Assembly: GCA_025331565.1 (NCBI GenBank)
Contig: JAFREQ010000009.1
Coordinates: 7,801,501 to 7,865,500, forward strand
DNA: 64,000 nucleotides
Source of the DNA: Holacanthus passer
Lineage: Eukaryota > Chordata > Actinopteri > Pomacanthidae
Direction: 5' to 3'
Both the position numbers and the translations under genes were made by a program. Below the pieces are notes generated by a model, which saw only the letters and a list, made by a program, of their open reading frames with translations, had not been told where the DNA came from and did not search any database. How positions within the stretch are numbered: the stretch's first letter is position 1; each line of letters starts with the position of its first letter. Positions 45,291 to 57,308 of the stretch are shown here, one piece after another.

Positions 45291-48200
45291 CTAAAATGTT
45301 ACAAGATCCTCTGTCTCTTCTGTTTGGACAGTGTCTTCCTGCTGCTCCGGGCTTGTGTCAGCAGTTTCTATGTCCTCATGATCACCTGAAAAAAAAAAAA
45401 GAGGGGCATTTTTTCACTTTACAAATTTTACACTTTGCACATTTTCATTTACACACCAATGAAAGTCAACGCCGTGATGAGGTCGTACTCGACGGGATTC
45501 GATGTATCTGGACGAGCGTCGTGTGGTGTCCATTGGTTACAGGAGGCAGTCGGGGAACGGCATCTTGAAAGATCTGCTCGTCATCTGACTCCACCAGACT
45601 CAGCACGTCTCCTCTGTCCTCCTCCATCGGCCTGAAGAGCACAGGTATTATTATGATATTAGACCTGCGCCTGCGGGTCAGCAACCAGACTGTGATAATA
45701 AATACCTGAGGCTCCTTTACACGGCTACACGTCATCAAATCTTTGTTGGAAAATGTGTTCCAAGAGTTGTATTATGTTGTGTCAACATTTATATATGAGA
45801 CCAAATTAATGTACCCTCCGTAGTTTTTGACCACTAGTAGCACTATGGGAAATGCTTTTAAAGTGACTAAGTGAACATGACTATAAACAACTAATTCTTC
45901 CAAAATACTGCTCTGCAAAAATGTTTTGAGGAAGGCAATTCAACAGGTCTCAAGGATACACACAGTGTGTTTTGGTTAGAAACACTGAATGTAAACAACA
46001 TAATGTTTGTTTACTGAAAAAAAACTCCACATGGTACCTTTAAGTTTACTCAAAGATATGTTAAGTATGCAAAAAAACTGGTTGTTGTTGACACATTTGT
46101 CCCAAAATGCAATGCACAAGGGAAATTTAGGAGCTGTTCACAGCTGGAAAAAAACATTCTGATGTCTGTAGAGTTTTTATACAGATTAAACAAAACAGAT
46201 ATAACTTGTTAATTCACGAGCTTTAGAGATGCTGATGGTGCAGGTGCATTTTATTACCTTTGGACAGAGTCAGGCTACCTGTTTCCCATTGTTTCCCACT
46301 GTTTTATGCTAAGCTAAACTAAACCCACTGGCTGTAGCATTATATTCATACAGAAATGTTGAACTATTCCTTTAATATAACATATGTTACAATAAGTATG
46401 TCGTATTGAATAAAATAAATAAGAGATACTCACCCAAAGCCGCTTCCTGAAACACAAATATGAACAGAAATTGTAAAATTAGCATTAGTGGGTTTTCACA
46501 ATTGAAAAAGACATTTATTATGAACTGAACTATGGATTTCACTTGACACAGATCTGAAAACCTGACAGTATCTGTTGTGACCACCCTTCGCCTCATGCAG
46601 TGCGATACGTCTCCTTTGCACAGAGTTGATCAGGTTGTTGATTGTGGCCTGTGGGATGTTGGTCCACTCCTCTTCAGTGGTCGTGCAAAGTTGCTGGATA
46701 TTGGCAGGAATTTGCAACATGCTGTCCAGAGCTTCCCACACATGCTCAATGAGCTCAATGAGAGACATGTCTGTCATGTTTGCAGGCCACACAAGAACTG
46801 GGACATGGGGCCGTACATTATCATGCTGCAACTTGAGATGACGGCTGTGGATGGATGGCACGACAGTGGGCCTAAAGATCTGTGTGATTTCAAGTTGCAG
46901 TTAATAAAACTAAACTATTCTACTCAGTGTTGGCTCTGAAAGGGCCTGAAAGCCTCTCTAAACACTGCACTTCCTCTCCAGTCCCTCCCACAATACTCAA
47001 ACACTTTCTCGCTGCATCAACAACAATAACTATTCTCTCAGATTTCCTGAGCAGCACAGAAGGCCAGGAATGCTGAGAACTCCTATCCTTCCAAAAACAA
47101 TCTTCATCATGTTTCCTATCGAATCTGTTCTCCCATACTTCCCATACTGAATCTTTTCCTTCCTTGCTGCTTCCTTCCTCATGAATTCACCTTCTCTTGA
47201 ACCCGATCCTAATAATTTCTGTCTCTTTCTTCCTCTTTGGACAGTCTCACCATGTTTCATGTCTCCCACACTGATTGCACTTCTTTTCCACAGTTTCTGA
47301 CGCTGAACTTCCATCTCCACATTTAGCACATATCCCTAAAATATGTCTACACATAAGCAAGTGTTTCCAACAATGTCTGTACTGCATGGGTTTGGGAACA
47401 AAAGGCCTTACTGGGTAACTGATATGATCCAAGAATATTTTGTCAGGCAGGATTTCTGATTCAAAATGCAACAACACAGAATGTGTTTCACAACTTTCTC
47501 CATCACTCATGCTGAACTTTCTATGACTTTCTTCAATCTCTTATACAATACTCCATCAACAACCCCCTTTACTGGGACTCTAAGTGGGAATCATGACAGT
47601 TAGTACCCATCTAACTCACTTATTTCCAATGCCTTCTTAGCCAATTTTGACCTTAATCCAACCCACAACAGAAATCTGTCCATGCTCCCAGTCAGCTTCA
47701 CTCCCACCATGTGGATTTTTCGTTTGTTTCCAGTACCATCACTTCTCTGCTTTCTCCTCCCTGGTTTCTTCCAGCTGCTTCTTTCAAGCTCAAACATCTC
47801 CATCTTCCATCAGGGTCCGTGCTCCTCAGATGATCTTGCAGGTGAGGAAGTCGGATGTGGAGGTCCTGCCTGGGCCGGTGTGTTTACAAGTGGTCTGTGG
47901 CATTGTGTTGTGCCATAAATCTGCACATTTTACAATGGCTGTTTACTGTGACCATCCCAAGCATCTTGCTATGCCACATCTGCCAGGTGGATGGATTATC
48001 TTGGCAAAGGAGAAGTGCTCACTAACAACACATTTGTGCACAAAATTGGAGAGAAATAAGCTTTGGTGTGCACAGAAACATTTTTAGATCTTTTATATCA
48101 ACTCATGACAAATGTGAGCAAATAGAAAAGTGCTGCATTGTGATTCATACTTCATACTTTTGAGAGTATAAGTTATCATATACAACATTATAGATGCATT

Positions 48201-51200
48201 ATATGAAATTTGAATGGGTGCATAGTGCCATTTGTGACTGCATGCTTATGTTGCAAAGATGAACAAAAGTTACCCAGGCAGATTCGGTGTCGGCTGGAGT
48301 AAACGACTTTAGCTATGATGGCGGCTGATCCCACGATCAGCGCAGCTATAAAGATACCGATGATTGCTCCCGTGTACGCTGAGGAGGCTGTCGAGACAAA
48401 ACAAGACAACAGGACAGGATCGTGAAGCAGAAAAAGGGAGGAGCAGCAGGTCTATCAGCATTCCAGAGCTGGAGTCGACACCTGCAGCGACTGGCTCATT
48501 GTTCAAGACTGGTTCATTCATATGTAGCAGGAACTGTATGTTCGACTCACTCATCGTTGTCTTTGACGCCTAATTGTCAGTTTGTTTACATTTTTTAAAG
48601 GTTAATCTCACTCTCTCTCATGCTGCTTTTCCCTGTGACTTCATTGCGGCCCAAACCCTTCCTCCCATCCCAAACTCACTCCTCACAGTGAGGTAGACTT
48701 CCAGCTCGCGGACGGTGAGCGGGTTCTCGCTGCGGCAGAAGTAGACGCCTTCGTCATCCTTGCTGATGTTGAGGATGGTCAGCTTGAGCACGGGGCCTTC
48801 CTCAGACAAGACGTACTTAGAACCAGGTAGGATTTCTTCCTGCTGAAGCCCTTTCCTCCAGGTGGTCTGTGCAGGGGGGAAGGACATGGACTCAGTGCAG
48901 GTTAGAGTCACGCTGGTCGCCTCCTGAGCCGTGGCCAGCGGCTCGCCTTCAGGATACGGAGGTTCTGGGAAAGAAGGATGAACATTGGACAAATCGTGTT
49001 TGAAAAAAATGAAGAGTCTGAAAACAGTCTCTCAGTACTATCAGTGTGAAAATGACATTTTGTTATCAGTGCCAGGCCAGATGTTTCCAGTTTTAATGCT
49101 AAGCAAAGTGGAATGAGTGACAGATATGAAAGTGGTATCCATGTTCTCATTTAACTCTTAAGATAGCAAATAAGTGTATGTCACTAAATATAAAAACATT
49201 CCTTTAAATCTAGTAAAATTGCTGATCGATTATCAAAATAGTTGGCCACTAGTCTCAACTATTTGATCAAATGCTCAGTTCCTCTCTAAAACTTAAGAAC
49301 TATCCAGCATTTAACCTGGAGAACAGAAAATGTAAAGAAAGCTTTCATGAACTGTGCACTGGTTGAATCATTACTGCCTGACATCAATAAATAAGAGCTA
49401 ACTTTAGTATACAATTACATAAGAATGTGTCAGAACTTTACTTTAAGGGAGCGTCATGAACAGGTAGATACTGGATCTTATTCACACCTTGAGTTCAAAG
49501 CTTCCCAAGAATCACGGAATACTGATAAGCTTAGGCAAAATTACAAACTGTCACACACTTCACGTCACTGTTTGTGCAACCCTGTCCTGTGATGATAACC
49601 TTTGCACTACTGAGTGACTCACTGACTGTCCACATGTCCACAGGCACGCTACCGCCGTGGCTCTGCTCTGGCTCACAGCAGTACTTAAATCTCAGGTAAT
49701 TATTAGAATGAAACCCCTTAATCTGAATGATGTTACAATGATGTTCATAAAGTAAAGTACTGTGATAAAGATGTGGAGAGAATGGCAATGCATTACTATA
49801 ATAATGTACTACTGGTTTAACATATGAACATCATCCTCAAAGCCAAGCAGATTGTTTCGGCTTTATCTGGCACTGACAACAGCTCTTCACCAGCTATTTC
49901 TTAGGTAGAAATCTTGTATGGCGTCTACCCAAGCAGACAATTTGTAACATTAGGATTTGCATGCATTCCAGTGCAATGGAGGTAAATATTAAAATATTTG
50001 TTTCTGACATTTGCAGCACTGAAAAACTGTATTTTAAAATTAAACAAACGGTGTCAGCAGCTCTGGATAGTTTTTAATTGGAACGACTTTCCGTTCAAAC
50101 AAATAGTCCCCATGAAAACTGTCCACAGTGGGATTATCCAGAGCAACAGGGACACTTACATGGAGAGATTTTGTCAGTTTTTCCAATGCTGGGAAGCCAG
50201 GAAACAAAATCCCATTAACCTCCATTGCACTGGGATGAAGGCAGAAATCTTAGAGTCGGACATGCAGAATTAACTCATGTTAACCTCAATGCTATTAATG
50301 ATCTGAATGGCTAGATACCAGAATAAAGTGTCTCTGTTAGTCTGGGTAATCCACATAGCTCACTGTGGACAGTTTTTGTACTGACTCTGTCTTTGCTTGT
50401 GGTTGTTTGTTTTTAAATGGCATTTTTCAATAACGTGAGCACCAAAAACTCCTCAATCGTACTGATGTGGAGGCAGAAAACCTCCGATGCAGACACCTCA
50501 ACGCCTAAAAAAATAATCTAAAACTTGAGAAAATATGTAATATTTTTGGAATTTGGCCGAATGGACCTTTAAAATGAAAGTACAGCCAAAGCTAAGACTA
50601 CAGAGTGCAAGTAAACACCGACCACACTGGCTGCTCGCTGAGGAGTCTCAGTGTGGCTCAGTGGCCTCTAAAGTGGAAAGCACATAAAAGATTCAGCAGT
50701 TCTCAGGATTGTTAAGTAGCTCATTTCACCACAGTGTGCTTACTGAGGGTGAAGGAACAAGAGTTCGCCGTCCCCCGAGCGAGGGCGAGGTGCTGGGCCA
50801 TGCACCTCAGCGTCTGCCCGTCGAACAGCACGGAGCGGTTCAGCATCACCGTCAGGTTGTCGCTCACCGCCGTATCAAAGACGCGACCTTTCCAGCCAGA
50901 CCCTTGATCGCCCTGGTCTTCCCCCCAGCGTAGAGTCGGGGGAGGATACGCTCCAAACCAGGTGCAGTTGAACTCCACCTGGGAAGGGTCCTGCGTTGGT
51001 GCCCACATGCACTCAGGGTGTCTGTCTGGGACGTCTAGTCAAGACAGAAACATCAGTAAGGAAGCTGAAAAGAGCTAAAGCAGATGTGGACTAATATTAA
51101 ACATTGCTTTCGTTTAAATATGATGACATCAGCTAATTTTTTGCAGGAAGAAATCGTTTCTATCTGATTCTGTGGCTTTTATTGTCATTTTCTTTTTTTT

Positions 51201-54200
51201 AGATTAAATACAATACTATTACAGTTCATTACACTGGGATTTAGGTGCACCCACCCTTTTATATTGTAAAGTTGAAGAGATCATATTCTGTCTCTTTCCC
51301 ACTTCATGCAGCATTTTTCACCCTGGTCTTTTAACAGTCTCAGGGTATCATCATCTTTTCCGTGGAGCGTGTGTTCAGTAGTTAACCCGAAAAATCCTGA
51401 AAAGGCTGAATATATGGTCAACACCAAAATACACAGGCACCATCCATCAGTGCGGATCCAAACTTAATTTACATTTTTGCTTAGGAATTATAAAAATAAC
51501 CAAACTGGATTTTTTTTAAACAGAGATCTTTCCCCCCCTCTCAGTGGTGAAAGTACAGAGTTTCCCAGCTCCACCTCCTCAGGTATTTCTATATTTTTCC
51601 CCCAGCGTTTCCTTCTATAATTTGTGCATTTTGTATTCATTGAAGTGATCCCTGTGCTCTATACTTTTCTTTAAGAGCCTCTTTAAATTATGCTGACTTG
51701 AATTGAATTGTCATACTTTGCTTCCTCTTCTGACTCTCAAAATATACTGTGTCTTACATGTGTACAGCTAAACTGACCACATACACACTTTAGTTCCTGA
51801 GTTGAGAAGCACTTGACTCCTACATAAGAAACTTTCAAAACAGAAACGTGACTAATAAATCTACAAGTCAACACACGTGTCAGGTTCAAGCTTGCAAACG
51901 GACAAATTATCAGTAAGAGTTTATTTTGAGGGTTCCTAATTTCCTAATACATTTTCTGGAAATAACTATTTCTTTATTTTTGTACAAATTATAAGGAAAT
52001 AGGGAAATTCTGAATTAGTTGTCTTGAGTTTATAGGAGGTTTTTCATTTCCAAAGCTATTTCCTCAAAAAGGTCTGCTCAATTTTAAGGCAAGTAAATAT
52101 TGATTTATTAATCATTTACTATTAGAAATTGTATTCTCCAAATATAAAGTGTTTTCTTGCCTGTAGACAAACTTCATGTCCCTTCTATTATTACCAATGT
52201 TCATTTACACATTAGTCCTTCATTCTAGTCCTATTCTATGAGATGTGCAACCACAGGGCTGTGCTTTGTCAGCGAGCAAACCACGGGTGTCATTTTTGAA
52301 AATTCTTCTATAAACAAGTTGATACACAAAAGTGGAAATCAGAGATAGAATGGTTGGAGAATTCAGTAAGTCCCTTCAATGTATCATCATCTTCACTAAA
52401 AGAAGGCCACAACCTCCTGAACGTTCAAATAAAACTTGTTATTTTCATAATAAAAGCTACACAGATGACATTACTGTAACATCATAGTAAATCTGTGTTT
52501 AGTTGACCTCTTGTCATATTGGCAACATTTGACTGTATCATCTTCAATCAAGGTCAAAAGGTCGAGCACACGTCTCTGTAAATGGATTATCGGTTTATTC
52601 TCAGTGGACTCTCTGAGTGCTATTTTACATTCAAATGGACGCAGTGCACAGAAAAATGTTCACTCCTCTTGGAAGTTGTCCTTTTTTACTGCTTTACAAT
52701 ATCGAATCAAAAGGATTTAATGTGGATTTTCTGTCAATGACCAACAGAAAACTCTCAAAGTCATAATTGAGTCTTTGTGTACATGATTTAATGACTTGTT
52801 TATTTTTCCACCAAAATGTAATAAACACTTTGACACACATTTTTTTTTTAAAGTTTTGAAAGTTGGCACTGAATGCTTAGTTGGATACTGAGTCTTGTGT
52901 CAGTCTGATGCATATTCATATTTCATACGTTTCACATTGGCACCAGTATTGAAGCATTAACAAAATGTTGCTTTATATTGCTATTCACTGATATTCATTC
53001 TTTCTTTGCGGCGTTATAAAATCAAGGCGGACTCCTTCCAGCCCCCTCTGAGGTGCAGCCAAGTGAATAATAAATACCATAAACATAATGACTGTCCACA
53101 TCAGCCCTTTGGTCGGAGCAGGGCATTCTGGGTATTCTGCTCATGGTACTTACAGTATACTAGCAGCTGTGTGCTCTTATTGACTGCCTGCCGAGAGACA
53201 GTGTTGATGGCCCTGCAGCTGTAAACTCCCTGATCGTTGGGCTGAACATCCTTTATCCTGAAGTCCAGCCAGGATCCAGAGGCCGAAACCAGCGACTCGT
53301 TGCTGGACGAGTCTCCTCTGAAGGCCCAGGTGAGCTGCTGAGAGGGGTAGGAGGAGGCGGAGCAGTTCAAAGAGACGTTCGACCCCCGGTAGGCGATGAG
53401 CGTCCCGTTGGACAGGGCGGTGGCCGGAACGATGGACGCGGACACGTTTTCTGGACCAGCTGAAAGACACACAAGCAGCGTTTTATCACAGTGCACATTC
53501 TCACCACTCATCATTCTGAGAGAGAATCTGTAATGTTACTTTGTTGTGATGTGATAAATGTTCTCATTGTTTAAAAAAATCTGTAAATTATGTTACAGGA
53601 TTTTAAACAATTATTAAATATATTATTATATATATCATTATAGTATTTACTATACTATATATAATATCTATATTGACCTATAACTGGAAGTAATTTTGAA
53701 ATGTATAATCAGTTGATGCTGATGAACAAAATTGATTCACACGATAAACACTTAAATAAGACAGATGACAAACTGACTTAATTAAATATGCTCTCCACAG
53801 AGCATATTTAATTAACTGTAGCACAATAATTCACTAACTACAACCAAAGGCCCTTCAGAGCTCAAACGATCAATTGATTAACGGATTAGCTGATATAGCT
53901 ACCTGATGTAGATCTTGGTTTTTAGTTTAGATTTTTTAAAGTAAACATTTCCTGAGAATTTGCTTCTTTTCCTTGTCTCACATGATAACGATGATTTTTG
54001 GCATTTTTTCTTAAACGAAAACAAAACAAACGATTACTCGATTATAACAATCTTTTAATTTTCTTATTGTTTTTAGCTCTAAGCATAATGGTTAATTGAA
54101 AGATAATTGCTATATTAAATGATAATTACCTCCTCTGGGGCATCGTAATTTCATCCAGTGGCGGAATGAAACTAAGTACATTTACTCAAGTACAACTTCT

Positions 54201-54576
54201 TTTATTCCACTACATCTCAGAGGGAAATATTGTATTGTATTGTTCTTTCTTCACTAAATTTCTCTGAAAGCTGTAGTTACTAGTTAGTCTACAAATTAAG
54301 ATTTCTGCATACAAAATTAATCAAACATGTTGCTTTGTTATCAATGAATACACCCAATAGTTTGTACAAGTAGAGCTGAAATTATCCGCTGACTCATCGT
54401 TGGACATTAAATTATGTTTTTCATGTCAAATATTTCAAGGTTCCAGCTTTACAAATGTGAAGATTTGCTGGTTTTCCTTTTGATAATTTTACTTTTTTTC
54501 ATAATTTTGAGTATTTTTTAGGGTTGTGAAGGCATCACTTTGGTCTCTGAGTACTTTCATTTCTAACTATTTGCAG

Positions 54577-54609
<33 letters not shown>

Positions 54610-55268
54610 ACCAATGTAATTTTAATACTTAACATACTTTCACTTCAGTACCTAAGATTTGAACTTACAATGGAGAACTTTCACTTCAAAGAGCTGAATA
54701 GTCCAGCACTGCCTGTGAGGCCTGTGTGTAATGTTGAAAAACCAGTTTGTGTTTTCTAGCAAAGCTGGTCGAAGGAGTCCTCCACACTAGACCCATGACT
54801 GGACGCATTAACTGTGTTGCCTCACCTGCTACCTGCAGCAGCACATGTGCCTGGAAGGTGCTGTTGTCTGTCAAGGTGGAGTTGCACAGGTAGCTGCCTT
54901 CATCTCCAGGTATCACCCCCATGATGTTCAGACTCCCATCAGGCTGCAGTGAGAGCCTCTGCCCGGCGGGGGGAGGCCCGGAGGAAGCGCCTCCACCTCT
55001 GATCAGCTCCTGTCCGTTTTTCATCCACGCAGTTTCAGCGGGTGCTGCAGAACCGACGGTGTAACACGGAAGTAGAGCGAGGTCGCCCGGTGCGGCTGTC
55101 AGCGTCGTTTCGGTGGATTCACTCACCGAAACCGCAGCTGGGACGAGAAGAGGGAGGACAAATAAGACGAGCTGTGAGACTCACCTGTCTCACCTGGCTG
55201 TCCGCTCTGAGGACACACTCACCTGTCGCACAGAAGCACAGCTGGAGAAACGCCACGGTTCTCTTCAT
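45291..55268 (-). CDS. vsig10: V-set and immunoglobulin domain-containing protein 10
   Basis: Single-pass type I membrane protein of the Ig superfamily; precise function poorly known. Minus-strand exons: 55223-55268 (signal peptide, MKRTVAFLQLCFCAT), 54826-55137 (Ig1), 53154-53459 (Ig2), 50744-51034 (Ig3), 48680-48964 (Ig4), 48274-48387 (membrane segment GAIIGIFIAALIVGSAAIIA, residues 420-439), 46434-46446 (13-bp microexon), 45489-45631, 45291-45385; joined 1605 bp, 534 aa (human about 540). Each Ig exon is bounded by phase-1 introns and shows the Cys/Trp/Cys core (for example LLPCYTV, AWMKNG, SYLCNS; VYSCRAI; LRCMAQ; YFCRSE). The cytoplasmic tail is acidic (VESDDEQ near its start, ending EETEDLVTF). 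The donor ending exon 8 (TCGA|GTACGA) is the least certain junction; CGGC|GTTGAC is a phase-compatible alternative. Gene order supports the name. Confidence 0.9.
46218..46375 (-). repeat. fish dispersed repeat fragment, reverse copy
   Basis: Carries AGCTTTAGAGATGCTG, TTTGGACAGAGTCAGGCTAC and TATGCTAAGCTAAAC, the reverse-strand blocks of the family also present at 11958-12080. Confidence 0.5.
46434..46446 (-). CDS. vsig10: vsig10 microexon 7 (13 bp)
   Basis: GAAGCGGCTTTGG between acceptor TTTGTGTTTCAG and donor GTGAGTATC. It enters in phase 1 and leaves in phase 2, adding G-SGF-G just inside the membrane. Without it exon 6 (phase 1 out) would not be in frame with exon 8, which supports it. 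Confidence 0.75.
46562..46895 (-). mobile_element. Tc1/mariner-like transposase remnant
   Basis: The minus strand encodes a degraded C-terminal part of a Tc1-like DDE transposase: RPTVVPSIHSRHL, QHDNVRPHV (second catalytic Asp region), IEHVWEALD (third catalytic acidic residue), PANIQQL, EEEWTNIPQATINNLINS and AKGGHNRY at the end. The Asp-to-Glu segment looks about a dozen residues shorter than in intact relatives, and upstream domains are absent. It lies in the vsig10 intron just upstream of the microexon, in the same orientation. Confidence 0.88.
47030..47880 (-). mobile_element. degraded LINE ORF1 (gag-like) remnant
   Basis: The minus strand contains SDGESCETHSVLLHFESEI, then LPDKIFLDHISYPVRPFVP, KPMQYRHCW and GICAKCGDG, reminiscent of the segment leading into the CCHC zinc knuckles of fish non-LTR retrotransposon ORF1 proteins. 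Frames are broken and a consensus knuckle cysteine appears lost. Assignment is by memory of the family. Confidence 0.55.
48965..50743. other. vsig10 intron between Ig3 and Ig4 exons
   Basis: About 1.8 kb; no gene or confident repeat seen. Confidence 0.75.
51035..53153. other. vsig10 intron between Ig2 and Ig3 exons
   Basis: About 2.1 kb, AT-rich. The part 52640-52860 (CAGAAAAATGTTCACTCCTC, ACAATATCGAATCAAAAGG) resembles a fish dispersed repeat, at low confidence; nothing else is recognised. Confidence 0.65.
53778..53815. repeat. perfect inverted repeat, 17-bp arms, 4-nt loop
   Basis: Left arm TTAATTAAATATGCTCT (53778-53794), loop CCAC, right arm AGAGCATATTTAATTAA (53799-53815). In the vsig10 transcript it would form a 17-bp hairpin. 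Confidence 0.97.
54155..54320 (+). repeat. dispersed family F3 copy (5' part)
   Basis: CCAGTGGCGGAATGAAACTA, GTACATTTACTCAAGTACAA, CCACTACATCTCAGAGGGAA: the same blocks as the reverse-oriented full copy at 55631-56327. Confidence 0.75.
54577..54606 (+). repeat. poly(A) tract, 30 nt
   Basis: Uninterrupted A30 following TTGCAG. Confidence 0.95.
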
Positions 55269-57308
55269 GGTAACTTTGGCTGCATGGCCCCTGAGCAGAA
55301 GCAAACGAAAAGGCCTCCGGTCCACACCTGTCCCGCTACTGCACCTGTGTGAGTGTGCAGGTAACACCCAGAGACACACTGGACACCAGTCCGCCCATCA
55401 TACGGCCACACTGAGCAGTGTGACACGACGTGGCTCCTGTCTGCCTCTCTGTGCTTTGTTTACTACAACATGCTGATCCGGAAAACCTCGGCGCGAGGAA
55501 ACCCCACCCTGACCTCACCTTGTTAAAGGGACAGTAACACCGCTGGCCTTCACCTGTTAGAAGACGGCAAATCATTATTATGATTATTATCATCATCATT
55601 ATTATTATTATTATTATTAATATCATTATTTTAAGAAGTATTCAGATCCTATACTTAAGTAAAAGTGCGTATACCAAACTTTGAATATACTCCATGAAAA
55701 GTAAAAGTCCTGCATTCAAAACCTTACCTAAATACAAGTATTTAAGTAATTTCATCTAAATGTACTTAAAGTAACACATGTAAAAGTACTTATTGTCAGT
55801 ATTTTACTATTATATCTGATGTTTTTGGATTAATATCACTGCTGCATTAATGTGTATGGTGCATTTTACTGCTGTAGATGTTTAAGGTTGAGATCCTTTT
55901 AACTCCTTTATATACTGTTAGGTAGTTTAATCTACAGCAGTGCATCACGTACTATAAGATCAACATATGTTTGTAGTGTTGCTGTTTTCAGCTTTGTGAC
56001 AATGTATTAACTGCTAATCCATGAGGGTTTTTCAAAAAGTTTGCTCAGCCTAAAATGTAGGAGAATTTTCCCAGCCCATAAAGAAACATTTAATCCTTCA
56101 GTTTACCAGAAACATTCAAAGTTACCAAATTTGCAGATACATGGTTTTCATTGGTCAAGAAGGATATGAAAAATATGTAGTGGAGTACAAAGTACAATAT
56201 TTTCCTCTGAGATGTAGTGGAGTAGAAGTTGCATAAAATGGAAATACTCAATTAAAAATACAGGTCCTTAAATTTTGTATACAGTTACAGTACTAGATTA
56301 AATGTACATAATTACATTCCACCACTGATTACTATTATTATTATTATTATTATTGTCCCAAGTTATATAATTCAGCTCATATAACATCATTAAAGAGTGT
56401 TATTCACATACAGAGATACAATGCGACCAAATCTGTCTTTGTGTGTGTTTTGTGGTCTGTGGCATGCAAATCTGAACCACTGTCATAAAGCAGATAACAG
56501 ACATTAAACATTTACTACAACTGGCTGCAATAAACTACTTTACTGATTATCACATACCTGCTGTAAACACATAGAGGAATAAAGTTACATCCTAATAACA
56601 AGAGGATTAACTTTCCTCTGGTTTGACACGTAAAGTATTCCTTAATTACTAAATCAATTAAACCTTCCCTTATTGTCTGAATCTGGTTTCTAAAAATGGG
56701 GCGTCTGCAAACAGAAAGTGTGTTAATGGAGCATGTGAGCAGGAGGCGGGACGAGCTCAGGACAAATGTTGTGATTGACAGACGTTTTAGCAAACCGCAA
56801 CCATGTGGCAGCGAGGCGACGGCGCCATCTGGTGGTCACTCACAGTTTGTGCCGTTCAAATACAGTCAAGTGCACTGGGAAAAAAATTTTCTCACTACAT
56901 TCAACCAAACAGAAGAAGCAACAATACGTTACTTTTCCTTCTTTTTGATTTCGTGTTATAATTATAAAGGTATATCAACATACATTACTTCTAATATATC
57001 ACTATTTTGGAAAACAAACTGGGTAATTATTGATCAACGGAAAATTGCATCAGAAGTAGTAGATGTTATTGACGCTACAGCAGAGAATTATCTTACAAAG
57101 TGTGATTAACATCCACTGTAGTTCATTTAAGGTTGATTTCAAGTTCACAAATAAAAAAATATTTGGGATTCAAATGGTTAAACTTCTCAGCCAAACGCGC
57201 AAAGTCACACCAGTTTCTATAGCGTCTGTTGGTACGTGAACGCAGCACTCTTGGTAGTTCTGCGTGCTTGCAAGAAGCATCTATAGTCTGCAGCTTCTAC
57301 AGATCAAA
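55269..57308. other. vsig10-pebp1 divergent intergenic region
   Basis: About 2 kb. The vsig10 side has a CCGGAA ETS-type core at 55478-55483 and CpG-rich DNA near 55490; then an (ATT)n microsatellite and a full family F3 element (55631-56327); then 56696-57109, an open frame I do not support; then the pebp1 5' flank. Confidence 0.75.
55631..56327 (-). repeat. dispersed family F3, near full-length copy
   Basis: Read from the minus strand it begins CAGTGGTGGAATGTAATTAT, continues CCACTACATCTCAGAGGAAA and ends ACTTAAGTATAGGATCTGAA. About 700 bp with no ORF. Fragments occur at 140-205, 19300, 20415 and 54155. From memory this is one of the commonest percomorph interspersed repeats; I do not assign a class. 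Confidence 0.75.

Larger units (their letters stand above)
53460..54825. other. vsig10 intron between Ig1 and Ig2 exons
   Basis: About 1.4 kb containing a perfect hairpin (53778-53815), a family F3 repeat (54155-54320) and poly(A)30 (54577-54606). Confidence 0.8.

Noticed and set aside
45026..45568. 180-codon plus-strand open frame
   Set aside because: It is antisense to the last vsig10 exons and their 3' UTR; the coding signal (phase, splice sites, acidic tail) is on the minus strand.
47030..47510. Host zinc-finger gene in the vsig10 intron
   Set aside because: The Cys-containing segment follows a motif typical of LINE ORF1 proteins and frames are broken, so it is annotated as a retrotransposon remnant.
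56696..57109. 137-codon plus-strand open frame starting with ATG upstream of pebp1
   Set aside because: No recognisable domain, low-complexity AT-rich second half, no splice context and no homology I can name; likely a chance frame in the intergenic region.
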